64,000 nt of DNA. Source: Streblospio benedicti (lineage: Eukaryota; Annelida; Polychaeta; Spionida; Spionidae). Positions within the stretch are counted from its first letter, which is position 1. Every line of letters begins with the position of its first letter. The notes under the pieces are model-generated. The model was not told the DNA's origin, searched no databases, and was given only the letters and a program-made list of their open reading frames with translations. Shown in pieces: positions 23,811 through 64,000 of this stretch. The translations under genes were made by a program, and so were the position numbers. The DNA lies in NCBI GenBank assembly GCA_019095985.1, contig CM032666.1, positions 4,092,825-4,156,824 of the forward strand, given 5' to 3'.

Positions 23811-25388
23811 TGAAACATTGTAAGTGGCACAGTTGGCATTTATTAACATTCTGGAGGCAGTCTTGCAGTCGATGGGAGATCCATGAAGAGTTCAGGATGT
23901 AGAAATAACAAGTGTTTTAACCGAATCTCACCTTTAACAAAACTCATTTGGATTTTTTTTTTGCATTTTAGATTTTTTGTAACTTGAGTGCAGTGCTCAA
24001 ATGGCATATTTAGCGATTCACTATTGATTCTAAACTCCTTCTGCCTTTCGCATTTCAATAAAGTATTAAAAAGGGAATTTGCATGTTGGGAAGGCATGAT
24101 TCAAAAGTGGTAGTTGGGAAATGCATGTTCTGAATCCTGATTCAACCCCACAACAACCGCATTATTATCTTTTGTTTGATTATAGCTCCATTTAAATCAA
24201 AGGAGACAGTATGTAGTAAGAGTCTGTATGTTCTACTCATTGAGTATCGCTGCTCATTTGTAGCCAGCATCCAACACCTCATACTCGAAGATAGGACAAA
24301 ATATTTGAAAAAGAAAACCACAAACAAAACAAAAATCATTGACAAAAAACCTGACCGTTATTTCCTCTAATTCATAGTAGCATCTAAAACTATGTCAAGA
24401 CCTTATTTCCGTCTTGGCTCTTGGGCACAAAATTACATATTCATGTTATAAACGTATTTTTGCATGCGCTCTGCCCTGTATGGCATCTCCCGTGTACCAT
24501 CCATCTACACAGAGGTGGTCCTTGTTCTGTCACATGCAATTTCACCATTAATGCACTCACAGGAACTAGCCAACATAACTTGAACACATTCTATATATCA
24601 TAATGTGTATGTGGATAGTAAAAACCTCTGTATGTAGGACACTGAACCTCTATATATGGGACACTGAACCTCAGTGTACCTAAACAAACAGTATGGGCCT
24701 TGTTCTGTCACATGAAATAAGCCTATTAACGCACTCGCCGGAAAAGCCCATGTCCTCGTAGGAAACCAGGCTCTACGTCTTGCTAATTATGGCATCAAAT
24801 ATTCATGGCAAACTCATTCCCTAATTAAAAATGGAATTTGAAAAATTGGAGCACAATTCACATCAGCCAATAGCTCATTTGCTTACGTTGTGCCGTTACC
24901 ATGCATGTCCGCAAATAAAACCTAGCGAATCAATACTGAATCAAAGTCTATGCTTATGACTACCACATACACCGTCAGCCAAGCATGCTATTCCAGCATA
25001 GCCCCGAACTCTAGCTGTATCTCTATGTTGGTATATGTTTTACCATGGGATGGCAGCCATTTTGCCCGCCATCTTGGATATCTAAATTCGTTCAGGCATG
25101 CACCATTGAAATGTTAGGAATATGCAATATAGTGGTTGTAATCATGCAACAGCAACAATTGAAACGAACCAGTGTTAAGCTGTACATGCTGCCAACGTAC
25201 TGACGAGAAAACAGCCAACATCTTGACATGTCTGATAATAGTTTCTTTATTTTTCAGAACCATCACACTACTTCTGTGCACCCCCAACATACACCCAGGA
25301 ACATAATTATACAGACAAAACTCACTGACTTGTAGACTACTTGTTTATTAACAACCGCCACAAAGGATAAACCACAATACCCAAGTGG

Positions 25389-63842
<38,454 letters not shown>

Positions 63843-63867
<25 letters not shown>

Positions 63868-63915
63868 TGGGCCGCACGGACTCTACAACACCGGCCAGGA
63901 CACAACCCTCCTGTA
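63843..63915 (+). repeat. Duplicated stop-codon region of receptor exon 10
   Basis: The segment TGGCCAGGACATGACC...CTGTAGT (63844-63868) recurs 49 bp downstream as CGGCCAGGACACAACC...CTGTAGT (63892-63917) in the first part of the 3' UTR. A one-and-a-half copy tandem duplication; it leaves the protein unchanged because the first copy holds the stop. Confidence 0.7.
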
Positions 63916-64000
63916 GTAGATTCCTCACATGGCCAGCAATTGTCATGACAGGAAATAACTGTCTATATGAAAGGATACTACTATATGTAAGATTAGATAG

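Larger units (their letters stand above)
20270..25388. other. No recognisable gene upstream of the receptor
   Basis: Holds the SINE body at 21190, the repeat at 22175 and the minisatellite at 23571. A 72-codon minus-strand frame at 20658-20876 has mixed composition but no domain. Tandem GGACACTGAACCTCT-type units are at 24625-24680. A GGCAGCCATTTTGCCCGCCA site is at 25052. No TATA or CpG-rich promoter for the receptor is obvious. Confidence 0.5.

Overview
This window is nuclear DNA from an animal, most probably an invertebrate: one gene is split into at least ten exons with GT-AG introns, GC-rich exons sit in AT-rich introns, and the non-coding DNA holds tRNA-derived SINEs, a CR1/Jockey-type LINE, many short inverted-repeat elements (MITEs), CA and GTT microsatellites, and a 100-N scaffold gap (33951-34050). 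The receptor gene family exists in lophotrochozoans, arthropods and invertebrate deuterostomes. I cannot fix the phylum from sequence alone; a mollusc, brachiopod, annelid or non-vertebrate deuterostome would all fit.

The main gene is a plus-strand rhodopsin-class neuropeptide receptor of the SIFamide / NPFF-receptor type. Ten exons between 25389 and 63867 join in phase to a 466-residue protein with all seven membrane segments, the DRY and NPLIY motifs and the ECL1-ECL2 cysteine pair. Long introns (up to 15.8 kb) dominate it. Two unrelated protein-coding retrocopy-like genes lie antisense inside its introns: a zinc-finger / ASXL-type DEUBAD chimera (37507-39363) next to broken C2H2 zinc-finger copies (35353-35813, 37215-37345), and a two-RRM protein related to RBM24/RBM38 (45702-46835) with a decayed third module behind it.

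The most striking observation is that 5' splice sites of the receptor gene have themselves been turned into tandem repeats. The exon 3 donor lies in the first unit of a ten-unit 31-bp array, with six perfect CAG|GTGAGT copies. The exon 6 donor lies in the first unit of a 36-bp array of five and a half units. The exon 2 donor abuts, to the base, homology to a tRNA-SINE B box, and the stop-codon region of exon 10 is duplicated 49 bp downstream. I know of no described system of this kind, and the splicing consequences are testable.

The left 25 kb holds little host coding sequence: a 3'-truncated or terminal membrane-protein exon on the minus strand (19048-19365), a decayed LINE (3612-4980), a possible ETS/YY1-type promoter (9850-9915), SINEs, MITEs and several duplicated segments. 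Repeat families with two or more copies inside the window include a PIF/Harbinger-type MITE with TWA target duplications (34.6 and 48.4 kb), a GGGTTATAAGG-ended MITE (7.7, 43.2 and 57.1 kb), a hAT-like pair (54.1 and 55.3 kb), a swarm of pogo/Tigger-like MITEs with GGTGGTCTC motifs, and a 290-bp repeat pair (17.2 and 22.2 kb). No virus-derived element, CRISPR array or genuine tRNA/rRNA gene was recognised.
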